A stretch of 11,257 nt of DNA from CAZPWQ01 sp964590495. Lineage in GTDB: Bacteria > Bacteroidota > Rhodothermia > Balneolales > Balneolaceae. Each line of letters begins with the position of its first letter. Within the stretch, counting starts at the first letter, position 1. A model generated the notes under the pieces. That model did no database searches and was not told the DNA's origin. It saw only the letters and a list, made by a program, of their open reading frames with translations. The stretch is from assembly GCA_964590495.1 (NCBI GenBank), contig CAZPWQ010000114.1:1-11257 (forward strand), given 5' to 3'. Positions 1-7,250 of the stretch are shown one piece after another. Both the position numbers and the translations under genes were made by a program.

Positions 1-130
1 AGTCCTGTATCTCCAAATGAATATTCTTTCCCAAATCACTGATACCTGATGAACTACTTTTTGAACAGTTGAAAAGAAATATCATCAGGATAATAGTAAG
101 GAATGAAAAAACAGATCTTTTTAAATACAT
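1..130 (-). CDS. Lipoprotein, N-terminal fragment cut by the left window edge
   Basis: Reading the minus strand from the ATG at 130 gives an open frame of 43 codons running off the window. The product starts MYLKRSVFSFLTIILMIFLF, then N-C: basic residues K4 R5, a hydrophobic core, and a lipobox L-F-N-C with the acceptor Cys at residue 22, followed by a Ser-rich linker. This is a textbook type II signal peptide, so the mature protein should be a lipid-anchored envelope protein. An in-frame ATG at 148 would add six residues (MHTIKS) and cannot be excluded; no Shine-Dalgarno sequence separates the two. The downstream neighbour at 777-1847 is also a lipoprotein with a similar leader, so this may be a second propeller-type lipoprotein, but too little of the mature protein is visible to assign a family. 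The lipoprotein call is firm; the family is unknown. Confidence 0.72.
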   Translation of the reverse strand, partial: MYLKRSVFSFLTIILMIFLFNCSKSSSSGISDLGKNIHLEIQD

Positions 131-148
131 TGATTTAATTGTGTGCAT

Positions 149-431
149 TTTCAGTAGTATATCCTGATCCTCTTCGACGGCCTCTTATATCGGTTTTCTC
201 TTCATCATGCTCCTCAATAATGAAATTATCTCTGCTTACAGACAAGAAACACAACCGGATGGTTTGTTACATTAGGATTTTTTAATGGTTGCCGGGATTC
301 GTTTGAGGAGGTGTTTTATGTTATCAGCCCGGAGAACAACCTCAGATTGAGTGAAGAACATACTTCATTTATTCATGAGGTTGTCCAATATTTTATAATA
401 ACTGCCCCTAAATAATTAAAACTTGCTCAAA
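149..431. other. Gene-free leader region upstream of the edge lipoprotein
   Basis: This stretch holds no convincing gene. On the minus strand a 29-codon ATG frame (361-272) and a longer frame without ATG (about 276-133) are open but too short to support. The region should contain the promoter of the left-edge lipoprotein; I could not pick a match to the Bacteroidota TTTG / TAnnTTTG promoter with any confidence. No strong hairpin is visible before the palindromic element that begins at 432. Confidence 0.5.
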
Positions 432-496
432 GCCATCCCCCTACTCACGAAAAAGAACCGTGAGATCCCCCCTTCGAAGGGGGACAGGGGGATGGC
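432..496. repeat. Palindromic three-armed intergenic element
   Basis: An 11-bp perfect terminal inverted repeat (GCCATCCCCCT at 432-442 and its complement at 486-496) encloses two further hairpins: CTCACG/CGTGAG at 444-449 and 459-464, and the palindrome CCCCCTTCGAAGGGGG at 468-483. Together they could fold as a three-way junction in DNA or RNA. It contains no coding sequence. C-run/TTCGAA/G-run elements of this look recur in the gaps of many environmental bacterial genomes, so this is probably a dispersed, MITE- or REP-like repeat; that family link is from memory and not tested here. Confidence 0.8.
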
Positions 497-584
497 GCTC
501 GTAATTAATCAAAAGCTTTACCTTATTTATTTAGCTACTTCAATATTTTGTGAACCTTTTTGGACAGCCTCATGCATTACCGGC

Positions 585-651
585 GGGAGCAGAGCTCCCT
601 TGGAGCTCGGTTTTTTGGATGTTTAGAGGGAGCGGGTAAGCTGCCCGCGCT
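585..651. repeat. Cluster of GC-rich hairpins, two of them mutually exclusive
   Basis: Three stems lie back to back: GGGAGC/GCTCCC (585-590 with 594-599, loop AGA), GAGCTCC/GGAGCTC (592-598 with 602-608, loop CTT) and GCGGG/CCCGC (632-636 with 644-648). The first two share bases 594-598 and cannot form together. No gene is coded here. The segment lies downstream of the lipoprotein at 777-1847 and is most simply read as repeat material. Confidence 0.6.
592..616 (+). terminator. Hairpin followed by T6, terminator-like on the plus strand
   Basis: A perfect 7-bp stem with a 3-base loop (592-608) is followed by GG and six T (611-616), the shape of an intrinsic terminator reading left to right. 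No plus-strand gene lies upstream, so it has no obvious client. Read on the minus strand it has no T tract and would be a poor terminator for the gene ending at 777. It may simply be part of the repeat cluster. Confidence 0.35.
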
Positions 652-776
652 ACAATAATCTGTTTCAATCCGTGTCAATCCGCGGCGGAATACCTCACGG
701 AGGGAGTGATCTATTTGTTTAAAAAATCTTTCTGGCTTAGCGGCTCTGGGTGCGACTGAAATGTTTGTCAAGTGAG

Positions 777-1847
777 TCAGTCCAATATTTCTGTTAGATC
801 ATATTCATAGATTGCATTCGCAGCAAGTGATGAGAAACCATATATTTTTCCGTGCTTTTCGGAAACTGTAATATTTTGAACTAACCTGTCGAACATCGCG
901 CGATATACCGGCTGACCTTCCCAGTCCCAAATTTCAAGTGAGGTTTGAACTGATGGATCCGGCGTCTCCCAAATACTTTCATTTCCCCCATTAATCCCCA
1001 GCAGGTAGATATATTTATCAGAAGCCGATGCAGTAATGCGAAATAAAAACCTGTCGTCAATATTTTCTGTTTCATCCGAAAAAATTGGATCATCAACCTG
1101 TATCACTCGCAAAAGCTGTCCTTCAGAATCATATATTTTAAACATATTGTGATGAGTATAAAAAGCAGCAAATTTTGAACCGTCGGGCTTTGCAGTATTA
1201 TCTTTTATATATGTTCCATACCTGTCATAACCTTCCAGTTCTGTATCCGGATATTCGCCAAAGGTAAAAAGTGGTTCCCTTTCACCCGGACGCAGGGCTA
1301 TATGCTCGTGATCGGTATCCTCTGTTGATGATCCGTAATCGGCAAAATACAAGCTGTCATTTATTCTCCGGATTCTGTTCAAAGGATCCATTTGATTTTC
1401 ATAAGAAAGCTGTAAAGCAGATTGAGATTTTACTAACGTAGAATCACCGGGTTCGTAAAATCTCAATCGTCGAGAAATGCCTTCATAAGGAATCAGAACA
1501 TCTTTACTGGTATTGAAATAAACAGGAGTACGTGAAAACTCATCAGGTCCCTTTCCCTGTTTCCCCCAGGTATACAAGAAAGCAAGATCCGGAAGTTTGA
1601 ATACGTGTAAAAAATCATTGTCATTATACTCTGAAATGATAAGATATTCATCGTTCACATTTAAAATGCGGAGCGGGCTAAACCATTCGGTTTGATCTTC
1701 GAGAGAAACAATATTGGCACTTAATGTGTCATCAACCGGTAATGCCTGAACGGTGGCGAAAGGTTCTGGTTCCGTATTCCGGCATGAACTGAAAACCAGA
1801 AGACTGATAATGAATGATAAAGAGGCAAGCAATTTAATTATGTTCAT
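777..1847 (-). CDS. 6-bladed beta-propeller (TolB-like) lipoprotein
   Basis: This 356-residue secreted lipoprotein has the leader MNIIKLLASLSFIISLLVF followed by S-S-C; Cys22 is the predicted lipid-anchored residue. The mature part contains repeated beta-propeller-like strands (for example W-G-K-Q-G-K-G-P-D-E-F at 94-104, the G-x-G-P-x-E-F motif typical of Bacteroidota 6-bladed propeller/BF3164-like lipoproteins, and blade-like YDSEGQLLRVIQ, YIYLLG and IYEYDL segments). Length of about 350-400 residues is normal for the family. No catalytic residues are known for these proteins; they are thought to be envelope-located binding or sensing proteins, and no substrate can be named here. The ATG at 1847 directly precedes the signal peptide; an AGGAAG abuts the ATG but is too close for a normal ribosome site. 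The gene seems to stand alone, 188 bp after the upstream membrane-protein gene. Confidence 0.8.
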   Translation of the reverse strand: MNIIKLLASLSFIISLLVFSSCRNTEPEPFATVQALPVDDTLSANIVSLEDQTEWFSPLRILNVNDEYLIISEYNDNDFLHVFKLPDLAFLYTWGKQGKGPDEFSRTPVYFNTSKDVLIPYEGISRRLRFYEPGDSTLVKSQSALQLSYENQMDPLNRIRRINDSLYFADYGSSTEDTDHEHIALRPGEREPLFTFGEYPDTELEGYDRYGTYIKDNTAKPDGSKFAAFYTHHNMFKIYDSEGQLLRVIQVDDPIFSDETENIDDRFLFRITASASDKYIYLLGINGGNESIWETPDPSVQTSLEIWDWEGQPVYRAMFDRLVQNITVSEKHGKIYGFSSLAANAIYEYDLTEILD

Positions 1848-1987
1848 CTTCCTGAAGGTGTTTTCTTTTTATATAATAATATAAACAGTATAATAATCCG
1901 CAGTATGACGTGCCAATCCGTGTGATCTGTGTGGCTAGACTTTCAGCCGGAAGAGGCTCCCACTCAGCTTTGATTGCCTCTTCGTAT

Positions 1988-2018
1988 CCATCGGACGGCA
2001 ACCCCAGCCGTCGGATGG
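1988..2018. repeat. Imperfect inverted repeat, possible terminator hairpin
   Basis: CCATCGGACGGC (1988-1999) and GCCGTCGGATGG (2007-2018) pair at 11 of 12 positions around a 7-base loop. It lies 18 bp past the stop of the membrane-protein gene at 2036 and could end its transcript, but no T run follows on the minus strand. It may equally be another dispersed palindrome. The nearby CAATCCGTGT at 1914-1923 also occurs at 666-675. Confidence 0.5.
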
Positions 2019-2035
2019 AATAGCTAAAAACGCGG

Positions 2036-2437
2036 CTAAAACCAAAGCGGAAATTGACCTGAGTTCTGCTTATATCCCCAGTGTTTAAGCTGGTAATTTA
2101 AAAAAATACAGTAGATGATCAGGAACAGGAGAGGCAGGTATTCCAAAAATGCCTGGAGATAATTAATCTCCGTCCCCACCTGCATGGGGATGAAACTGAG
2201 AACCATCCAAATGACCAATCCTACAGCCCATTTCGTTTTGCCGTTGATAATCAGCGTGAAAAACAGGTAAAAAGGAAAGACGTACAGAAATAGTGAAATC
2301 ACAAAATCGAAAATGGTTGCCAATACCGGTATGGCGCCCATGCCGAGCGCCAGGGCGAATATAAAAATTGCCAGGTATTTGCTCTGGATAATGCCGCTTA
2401 CAACATCCAGATGTGTGGCGGGATCTATTTTGATCAT
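2036..2437 (-). CDS. Small membrane protein with four predicted helices, function unknown
   Basis: The 133-residue product is strongly hydrophobic, with likely membrane spans at about residues 21-43, 45-64, 69-86 and 96-114, a charged connector (NGKTKW, 65-70) and a polar tail rich in aromatic residues (HWGYKQNSGQFPLWF). No signal peptide or catalytic motif is visible. The general look (short N-terminal soluble stretch, then four helices with Phe/Leu-rich spans) resembles small YIP1-like or other uncharacterised inner-membrane proteins, but I do not recognise a family. The ATG at 2437 is the natural start; a different frame opening at 2447 overlaps it and is not protein-like. It sits between two repeat-rich spacers and shows no clear operon with either neighbour. 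Confidence 0.6.
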   Translation of the reverse strand: MIKIDPATHLDVVSGIIQSKYLAIFIFALALGMGAIPVLATIFDFVISLFLYVFPFYLFFTLIINGKTKWAVGLVIWMVLSFIPMQVGTEINYLQAFLEYLPLLFLIIYCIFLNYQLKHWGYKQNSGQFPLWF

Positions 2438-2692
2438 GAATATTCAATTATCATTTTCAGATAACATCTGCTTTCTTGTTGTAATAAGCAAAGAAAGGGA
2501 GGAATGGAGACTGGAGTAGCTTCATCTGGAGTAAAGACCTGTCAGGTTTTGGAAACCTGACAGGTCTGAAACTCGAAATCACTGAAGTAGCTACTTCTGA
2601 CTCCTGAATTCTGAATACCCCAACTCAAAATTCAACAACTTATCCGCCCACCGGCAGATTTAAAATTAAACATTGATAAGAAAGCCATTATC
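2438..2692. other. Repeat-rich spacer downstream of the cytochrome gene
   Basis: No gene is supported here. The spacer holds an 8-base direct repeat (CTGGAGTA at 2511 and again at 2526), the 33-bp hairpin at 2535-2567, a 14-bp perfect palindrome at 2584-2597 (GAAGTAG/CTACTTC) and low-complexity GAATTCTGAAT-type sequence, before the inverted repeat that starts at 2693. The hairpins lie downstream of the cytochrome gene that stops at 2823 and upstream of the membrane-protein gene, so they could act in transcript ending. Confidence 0.55.
2535..2567. repeat. 33-bp perfect hairpin (CCTGTCAGG type)
   Basis: AGACCTGTCAGGTTT (2535-2549) is followed by the loop TGG and its exact complement (2553-2567): 15 paired bases and a 3-base loop. 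Similar CCTGTCAGGTTT/AAACCTGACAGG palindromes are, to my recollection, dispersed in intergenic DNA of many Bacteroidota, so this is probably a REP-like repeat and possibly a bidirectional transcript end. It has the same dimensions as the unrelated hairpins at 2693-2725 and 7349-7381. Confidence 0.85.
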
Positions 2693-2814
2693 AGATCCGC
2701 AAAGTCTCGCAGACTTTGCGGATCTATATTTGTGCCCGTAATAGTTGTAGGCCACCGTTAAGGTGAACAACAACGCGTTTTCCTGTCTCCCGTCTCCTTT
2801 TCTCCTTTCCTCCG
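2693..2814 (+). repeat. Inverted repeat, left copy
   Basis: This copy begins with a perfect hairpin (AGATCCGCAAAGTCT, loop CGC, complement; 2693-2725). A conserved stretch 2726-2796 follows, with a small CACC/GGTG stem at 2753-2765, then a C/T-rich tract of CTCC units (2783-2813) ending 8 bp from the stop codon at 2823. The reverse complement of 7251-7381 matches it: the hairpin is identical in all 33 bases, and about nine differences are seen by eye in the next 73. The two copies therefore bracket the cytochrome and DUF1080 genes in opposite orientation. Confidence 0.88.
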
Positions 2815-2822
2815 TTAATAAA

Positions 2823-5800
2823 TCACTGCTTAGTCGAGAGAAATTCCACGATATCCCTCATTTCGCTGCGGGTCAGGATCATCCCCATGGGAGGCATGCT
2901 GGAAGGAGCGTTACTACGACCTTCGATTTGGGACTGGCTGATCTCCCGCGTCTCCCCTTCGGCGTTTTGAATGATAACCGCGGAGGCCGTCTCTTCCTGG
3001 ACAATCCCGCTGATGCTATCGCCATCTTTGAGCGATAAAGTTACCGTTCCGTAACCCGGTGCGATACGGGCACCCGGATCTACCAGGGATGCCAGCAACT
3101 GCTCGCGTGACAGTTCCGCTCCTATATTGTTCAGAGGAGGTCCGACGTCTCCGCCGAAATCATCGACGACATGGCAACGTGCACACTGTGCAGCTTCATG
3201 CTGGTAAAACAGGCGCTGGCCTCTTTCGGCACTACCGCCGCGGAGCGCTTCACTGTATTTTTCCACAGCATCACCCTCCTCTTTGACCGCCTCATAGTCT
3301 TCAAGCATGGCTGTAAGTTCTTCGGATCCGCTTTGCTCTACGGCCAGAATCACATCCAGCTGAATTTCCGGTTTCAACTCTTCATTCAATAGTTTTGTGA
3401 CCTGCTCTTCAAGCACATTTACAGCTTCTATATTCTGCATACCGCCCAGAGAAGCGAGTGCTGTTTGCTGTTCCCGGGTCGTCCCATCTTCCAGTACAGT
3501 TGACAGCAGGTCCGTTTTCTCGGCATCCGGGAGTGATAGTTCCGGAATCATGGTCAGGCCGGCCATGCGCACATCAATGCTGTTGTCACTCAATGCCGTA
3601 CGCATAGCTTCATTCAGTGAAGCATAGTCAAGTTCCGTCAGCGCTTCCAGTGCGGCAATGCGAACCTGCGGCGAAGGATCATCTTCAAGAAATGCCACAA
3701 GGTCGGATGCCCTCTCTGTCAACTGAAGACTCCCGGTTATACCGGCGGCCGCAATCCGTACATCGGCTGAGTCATCCGACAGCAGATCTGCAATTACACT
3801 TTTTACGGCATTACGTGCGACAGAGGTATCCCGCTCGATCGGTCCGCGGTGTACTCCTGTAATACGGTCGAATTCAGAAGGATCAGACCACACGCTGAGG
3901 GTATTAATCGCTTCTATCCGCACTGCCTGAGGTGAATCTGATGTTGCATATTCTGCAGTCCGCTGCGCGGCTTCGGCTGTACCAACATATAAGTTGGCGT
4001 TAATTATTCTCCGGGTCAGCGGTTCATATTCAAATGGTGGGTTGTCCAGGAGCATAGCAAGATCAGGAAATGCATCATTGATATACTGATCGTCTCCTAT
4101 CGCCCGGGCGGCATCTGTCACAATGAATCTGTCCTCGTCATTCAGGAACCGTGCTACTCCGGGATCCCCGATTCTTTTGAGAGCGATGACCGCGGCCATC
4201 CGCAGTGCCCGCGATGGACTGTCGTGCAGGACGACCAGCGATTCAGCATCACCGATACGGGAAAGTGCAATCGCACCTGCCTGACGCAGATAATGATCTT
4301 CATCGTTGTTCTCTTCCAGCATATCCAGTATCGGCTGGACGGCGTCTTCATATTCCAGTTTTCCCAATGCCTCTGCAGCATACATTCGGGCTCTCGGATT
4401 TTCATCCTGAAGCAGCGGGATCAGACTTTCTGCCGCTTCTCCATATCCTTCATTACCTATAATTTTAGCCGCTTGTGCCCTGATTTCGGAATCATCGTCC
4501 TCCAGCAGCCCGGCAAGCGGTTCGGCGTAATTGAGATTGTTTCGAGCGAACTGTCCGATGCCCCATATTCCATGGATGCGGGCCAGTTGTTCGTCGGTTT
4601 GCTCGGTGGCCTGTACCAGCGCTTCAAAACCGGCCTCTCCCTTGTCGGCCAATTCGAACTGCGCTTTCTGACGCACCCGCATATCCTCATGGCTCAACAA
4701 TTCCAACAGTTCATCTTCTGAAAGAGTCGAAAAATCGTCTCCAAGCAACCGTCGGGTCTGCTGCCGGATTTCAGAATCATTACCCTCGGATACATCGAGC
4801 TTCCAAATCCGTCCTTTTTGTGTCGTGCCCCATCCCTCTACCCAGTCGGCGACATAGAGGGCACCGTCCGGACCGAAATCCATACTTGTTCCCAGAATAC
4901 CGCGCTGTAAAACCTGCGTCTCCTCCAGTTCAAAAGAAGCACCCTTTTCTTTTAACTTGAACGCATGAACAGCCGAACGCGGTGATCCCACAAATTCTGT
5001 CATAAAGAAATAACCTTTCCACCGGTCGTTCAGCGCCGTTCCGGGATTATAAACGAATCCGGAAGGACCGCTGTGGTAAAGTGCCACAGGAGGCAGAATA
5101 TGTGCCGACTGCCCTTCGTGCCGCGGCTTAAAATATTCTTCATCCATCCAGACCTTATACTCATTGTTTTTCGGATCGGTGTATTTCCCAAACTGCCAGT
5201 TGGTACGCCATCCGCTATCCGAACCGTGGATCAGGTGAACGATCCGCTCCGATTCACCGGCATGATCCCCGTCATTGTCCACAGAGATCAGGTTGCCGTA
5301 TTCATCAAAACCGAACTCATGGGTATTTCTGACGCCATGGGCAAATATCTCAAAATCGCTGCCGTCCGGATTTGCCCGTGCAATAATGCCGCGATTGGGA
5401 TTTTCCCATTTTTTTCCTTCCTGATCGGTAACGTTGGAACCGATGTCCCCGATTCCCCAGTAAATTTTGCCGTCCGGACCTTTGGTCAGGCCGGACATTC
5501 CGTGTCCGCTGAAGCCCACATGAATGGCATAACCATGGCTGATAGACTCTTTAAAATCTGACATTCCATCATTGTTGCGGTCTTCAAGTCGCCATACATC
5601 GGGACCTACCGCACCAAAAACGTTTCCGCTGTGATCATCATAATATACCGTACCCAGTACGTCGGTGATTTCGCTGGTATTGAATCCCATGGCGTACCGG
5701 TAGGATTTGTCGGCAACCCCGTCTCCGCTGCTGTCTTCAACTACATAAATCTCCTCCTGCTGTACCGCCAGATCTCTCCAGTCGTAAGAACCGTCTTCAT

Positions 5801-6260
5801 TATAATCTGATAGCGTTTCACTGTTCTCTTCACTCTTTTCGGGTGCAAATTCCCTTCGCAGAAAGTCCCTTCGGTCCTCCACGGTAGTCCATGTCATGGA
5901 ATAGGGAATCCAGTCTCTGTGTCCCCGGATATCAAATTCCGAATCAGTACTTCTGTTCGTTACGGCCACGAAAACACGCCCGTTATTGTCAACGTCCATA
6001 CCCACCGGATCACCCAGCAGCTGTTCCGAAGCCCATAGATTCACCGTGATGCCATCTGCCACATCGGTGGAAGTCGCCTCGCTCTCGATCTCTTTGTTTT
6101 GCGCTGCTGCTTCCTCCGGGTCAAGCGTAATAACCCTCGGCTCGGCCTGATCGCCCGTATTACAAGCAGTAAAAGTCAGAAACAGAGCCAACAAAAAAAG
6201 TGGAAATAATCCGGTCGCCGGATGTTGGAAATTTAATTTTTCAAACAATGAACTCACCAT
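2823..6260 (-). CDS. PVC-type propeller / HEAT-repeat / cytochrome c lipoprotein
   Basis: This 1145-residue lipoprotein has a type II signal peptide (hydrophobic core about 17-30, F-T-A-C with Cys33). Residues about 45-490 form the membrane-bound dehydrogenase domain of Pirellula/Verrucomicrobium-type proteins, a quinoprotein-glucose-dehydrogenase-like propeller with GHGMSGLTKGPDGKIYWGIG and HGVRNTHEFGFDEYGN motifs. Asp-rich, EF-hand-like loops occur at about 150 (DYNEDGSYD), 175 (DSSGDGVAD), 226 (DRNNDGMSD) and 327 (DNDGD). Residues about 500-985 are HEAT-like helical repeats. Residues 1013-1145 are a TIGR02603-type cytochrome: heme site C-A-R-C-H at 1026-1030, with a likely axial Met in SSMPPMGM (1122-1127). 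It probably oxidises a sugar or alcohol outside the cytoplasm and passes electrons through its own heme; the substrate is not known. The ATG at 6260 is the only start giving the complete leader. It follows the DUF1080 gene by 53 bp, so the two are probably cotranscribed. Confidence 0.92.
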   Translation of the reverse strand: MVSSLFEKLNFQHPATGLFPLFLLALFLTFTACNTGDQAEPRVITLDPEEAAAQNKEIESEATSTDVADGITVNLWASEQLLGDPVGMDVDNNGRVFVAVTNRSTDSEFDIRGHRDWIPYSMTWTTVEDRRDFLRREFAPEKSEENSETLSDYNEDGSYDWRDLAVQQEEIYVVEDSSGDGVADKSYRYAMGFNTSEITDVLGTVYYDDHSGNVFGAVGPDVWRLEDRNNDGMSDFKESISHGYAIHVGFSGHGMSGLTKGPDGKIYWGIGDIGSNVTDQEGKKWENPNRGIIARANPDGSDFEIFAHGVRNTHEFGFDEYGNLISVDNDGDHAGESERIVHLIHGSDSGWRTNWQFGKYTDPKNNEYKVWMDEEYFKPRHEGQSAHILPPVALYHSGPSGFVYNPGTALNDRWKGYFFMTEFVGSPRSAVHAFKLKEKGASFELEETQVLQRGILGTSMDFGPDGALYVADWVEGWGTTQKGRIWKLDVSEGNDSEIRQQTRRLLGDDFSTLSEDELLELLSHEDMRVRQKAQFELADKGEAGFEALVQATEQTDEQLARIHGIWGIGQFARNNLNYAEPLAGLLEDDDSEIRAQAAKIIGNEGYGEAAESLIPLLQDENPRARMYAAEALGKLEYEDAVQPILDMLEENNDEDHYLRQAGAIALSRIGDAESLVVLHDSPSRALRMAAVIALKRIGDPGVARFLNDEDRFIVTDAARAIGDDQYINDAFPDLAMLLDNPPFEYEPLTRRIINANLYVGTAEAAQRTAEYATSDSPQAVRIEAINTLSVWSDPSEFDRITGVHRGPIERDTSVARNAVKSVIADLLSDDSADVRIAAAGITGSLQLTERASDLVAFLEDDPSPQVRIAALEALTELDYASLNEAMRTALSDNSIDVRMAGLTMIPELSLPDAEKTDLLSTVLEDGTTREQQTALASLGGMQNIEAVNVLEEQVTKLLNEELKPEIQLDVILAVEQSGSEELTAMLEDYEAVKEEGDAVEKYSEALRGGSAERGQRLFYQHEAAQCARCHVVDDFGGDVGPPLNNIGAELSREQLLASLVDPGARIAPGYGTVTLSLKDGDSISGIVQEETASAVIIQNAEGETREISQSQIEGRSNAPSSMPPMGMILTRSEMRDIVEFLSTKQ

Positions 6261-6292
6261 CTGTATATTCGTTATTAGTTATCAAAAAATAG

Positions 6293-6319
6293 TTACTTGT
6301 TACTCTTTACTTGTTACTC
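6293..6319. repeat. 13-bp tandem duplication across the DUF1080 stop codon
   Basis: TTACTTGTTACTC occurs at 6293-6305 and 6307-6319. On the coding strand the copy at 6307-6319 supplies the last Glu codon and the TAA stop of the DUF1080 gene, and the other copy lies just downstream in the 53-bp spacer before the cytochrome gene. It looks like replication slippage. I see no ribosome site or hairpin in it. Confidence 0.7.
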
Positions 6320-7126
6320 ATCTAAAACCTTCAATTCGATCCTGCGGAATTCTGTCGGGTGACTTTCTGCCTGGATGGAAATATACCCTTCGTCAATAAG
6401 CAGGTTATCGCCTTCGCGGGCTTCGATCAGCTTCTGTGCATCTCCGTCACGCTCATCCAGCTGCGGCTCGGTATATTCAAAGACAACTTCACCGTCGATT
6501 TTATGACGGACAACCTCTCTTCCGCGGACTTCGATCTCGGCGGTTACCCACTGATCACCGTGATAGGTTTCCGATGTGGAATTTATACAATGCTGCGTAA
6601 TCAGTTCACCGTCCATTACAATATTGGTGCCGGGTGTGCAGACATTCAGTGTAGTCCGCTCGTCCGTACCGTTGCCACCCAACAGCTGGGTTTCTATGGA
6701 TGCGGGAAATTCCTGGTCTTTACTCATCGTCCGGGGGTCCTGTGAATGCAGCATCAAACCATTGTTGCGAAAAGCCCATCCGGGGCCGTCTTTAACCTGG
6801 TCTCCTACAAAGCGATATTCTACCCGAAGGATGTAGTGCGAAAAAGGACGGTCGTAAAACAGGTGTCCGAACGAACCATCCCATTCCTCCCAGTTGTCAT
6901 ACGACGCCTTCAGAACACCATCTTCAACCCTGAACGTGTTCTTATAATTTTCTCCGAGTTCATAACCTGTAAATTTCACGACCCAGTTTTCAAGATCTTC
7001 ACCGTTAAACAGTGAAAGCCATTCACCATCGTTTTGGTTCTGGGCAAAAACTGTATTCAGCGAAAATATTGTCAGCAAAACTAAAAGGAATATTGACTTG
7101 TCCCACCTGTTTTTCTTCATATTCAA
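6314..7126 (-). CDS. Secreted DUF1080 / 3-keto-disaccharide hydrolase-type protein
   Basis: The 270-residue product has an ordinary signal peptide (K4 K5 R7, hydrophobic 11-22, cleavage near NTVFA-QNQ at 28/29) and one DUF1080 domain (PF06439, concanavalin-like jelly roll). Family hallmarks are SLFNGEDLENW at 38-48, the E-D-G-V-L-K strand at 68-73, RNNGLMLHSQDP at 120-131, and the C-terminal GYISIQAESHPTEFRRIEL at 248-266. Cys163 and Cys180 could form a disulfide in the exported protein. Characterised relatives cleave 3-keto-glycosides produced by a periplasmic sugar 3-dehydrogenase. Its place directly upstream of a PVC-type cytochrome dehydrogenase fits a linked oxidation and cleavage step, though that pairing is inference. 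An internal Met3 (7120) is an alternative start. The leader up to 7250 is AT-rich, and the inverted repeat begins just beyond it. Confidence 0.9.
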   Translation of the reverse strand: MNMKKNRWDKSIFLLVLLTIFSLNTVFAQNQNDGEWLSLFNGEDLENWVVKFTGYELGENYKNTFRVEDGVLKASYDNWEEWDGSFGHLFYDRPFSHYILRVEYRFVGDQVKDGPGWAFRNNGLMLHSQDPRTMSKDQEFPASIETQLLGGNGTDERTTLNVCTPGTNIVMDGELITQHCINSTSETYHGDQWVTAEIEVRGREVVRHKIDGEVVFEYTEPQLDERDGDAQKLIEAREGDNLLIDEGYISIQAESHPTEFRRIELKVLDE

Positions 7127-7250
7127 CCTAATTATTTTTGATTAACTATATCACCAAGTGTATTACCGTAAATTCGATTACAGCAATCCTAAGTATATAT
7201 GTTTACGATAACAAATAGTAATGAATAGTTTTTTTAATAATTGTGAAAAA

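Noticed and set aside
133..276. Minus-strand frame ending GRRRGSGYTTENAHN, overlapping the alternative ATG of the edge lipoprotein
   Set aside because: It has no ATG or GTG start with support, only TTG, and a composition that could arise by chance.
272..361. Short minus-strand frame starting MFFTQSEVVLRADN (29 codons)
   Set aside because: It looks somewhat protein-like but has no ribosome site, no upstream continuation (a stop lies just before it) and no recognised family; possibly a gene remnant.
423..626. Plus-strand frame across the palindromes at 432-496 and 585-608
   Set aside because: It is made almost entirely of repeat sequence and ends in a hairpin with no coding signature.
2763..3038. 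Plus-strand frame overlapping the left inverted repeat and the end of the cytochrome gene
   Set aside because: It is antisense to the conserved cytochrome domain; the first residues are from the C/T tract.
5073..5561. Plus-strand frame inside the cytochrome gene
   Set aside because: It is antisense to the conserved propeller domain and has no family resemblance.
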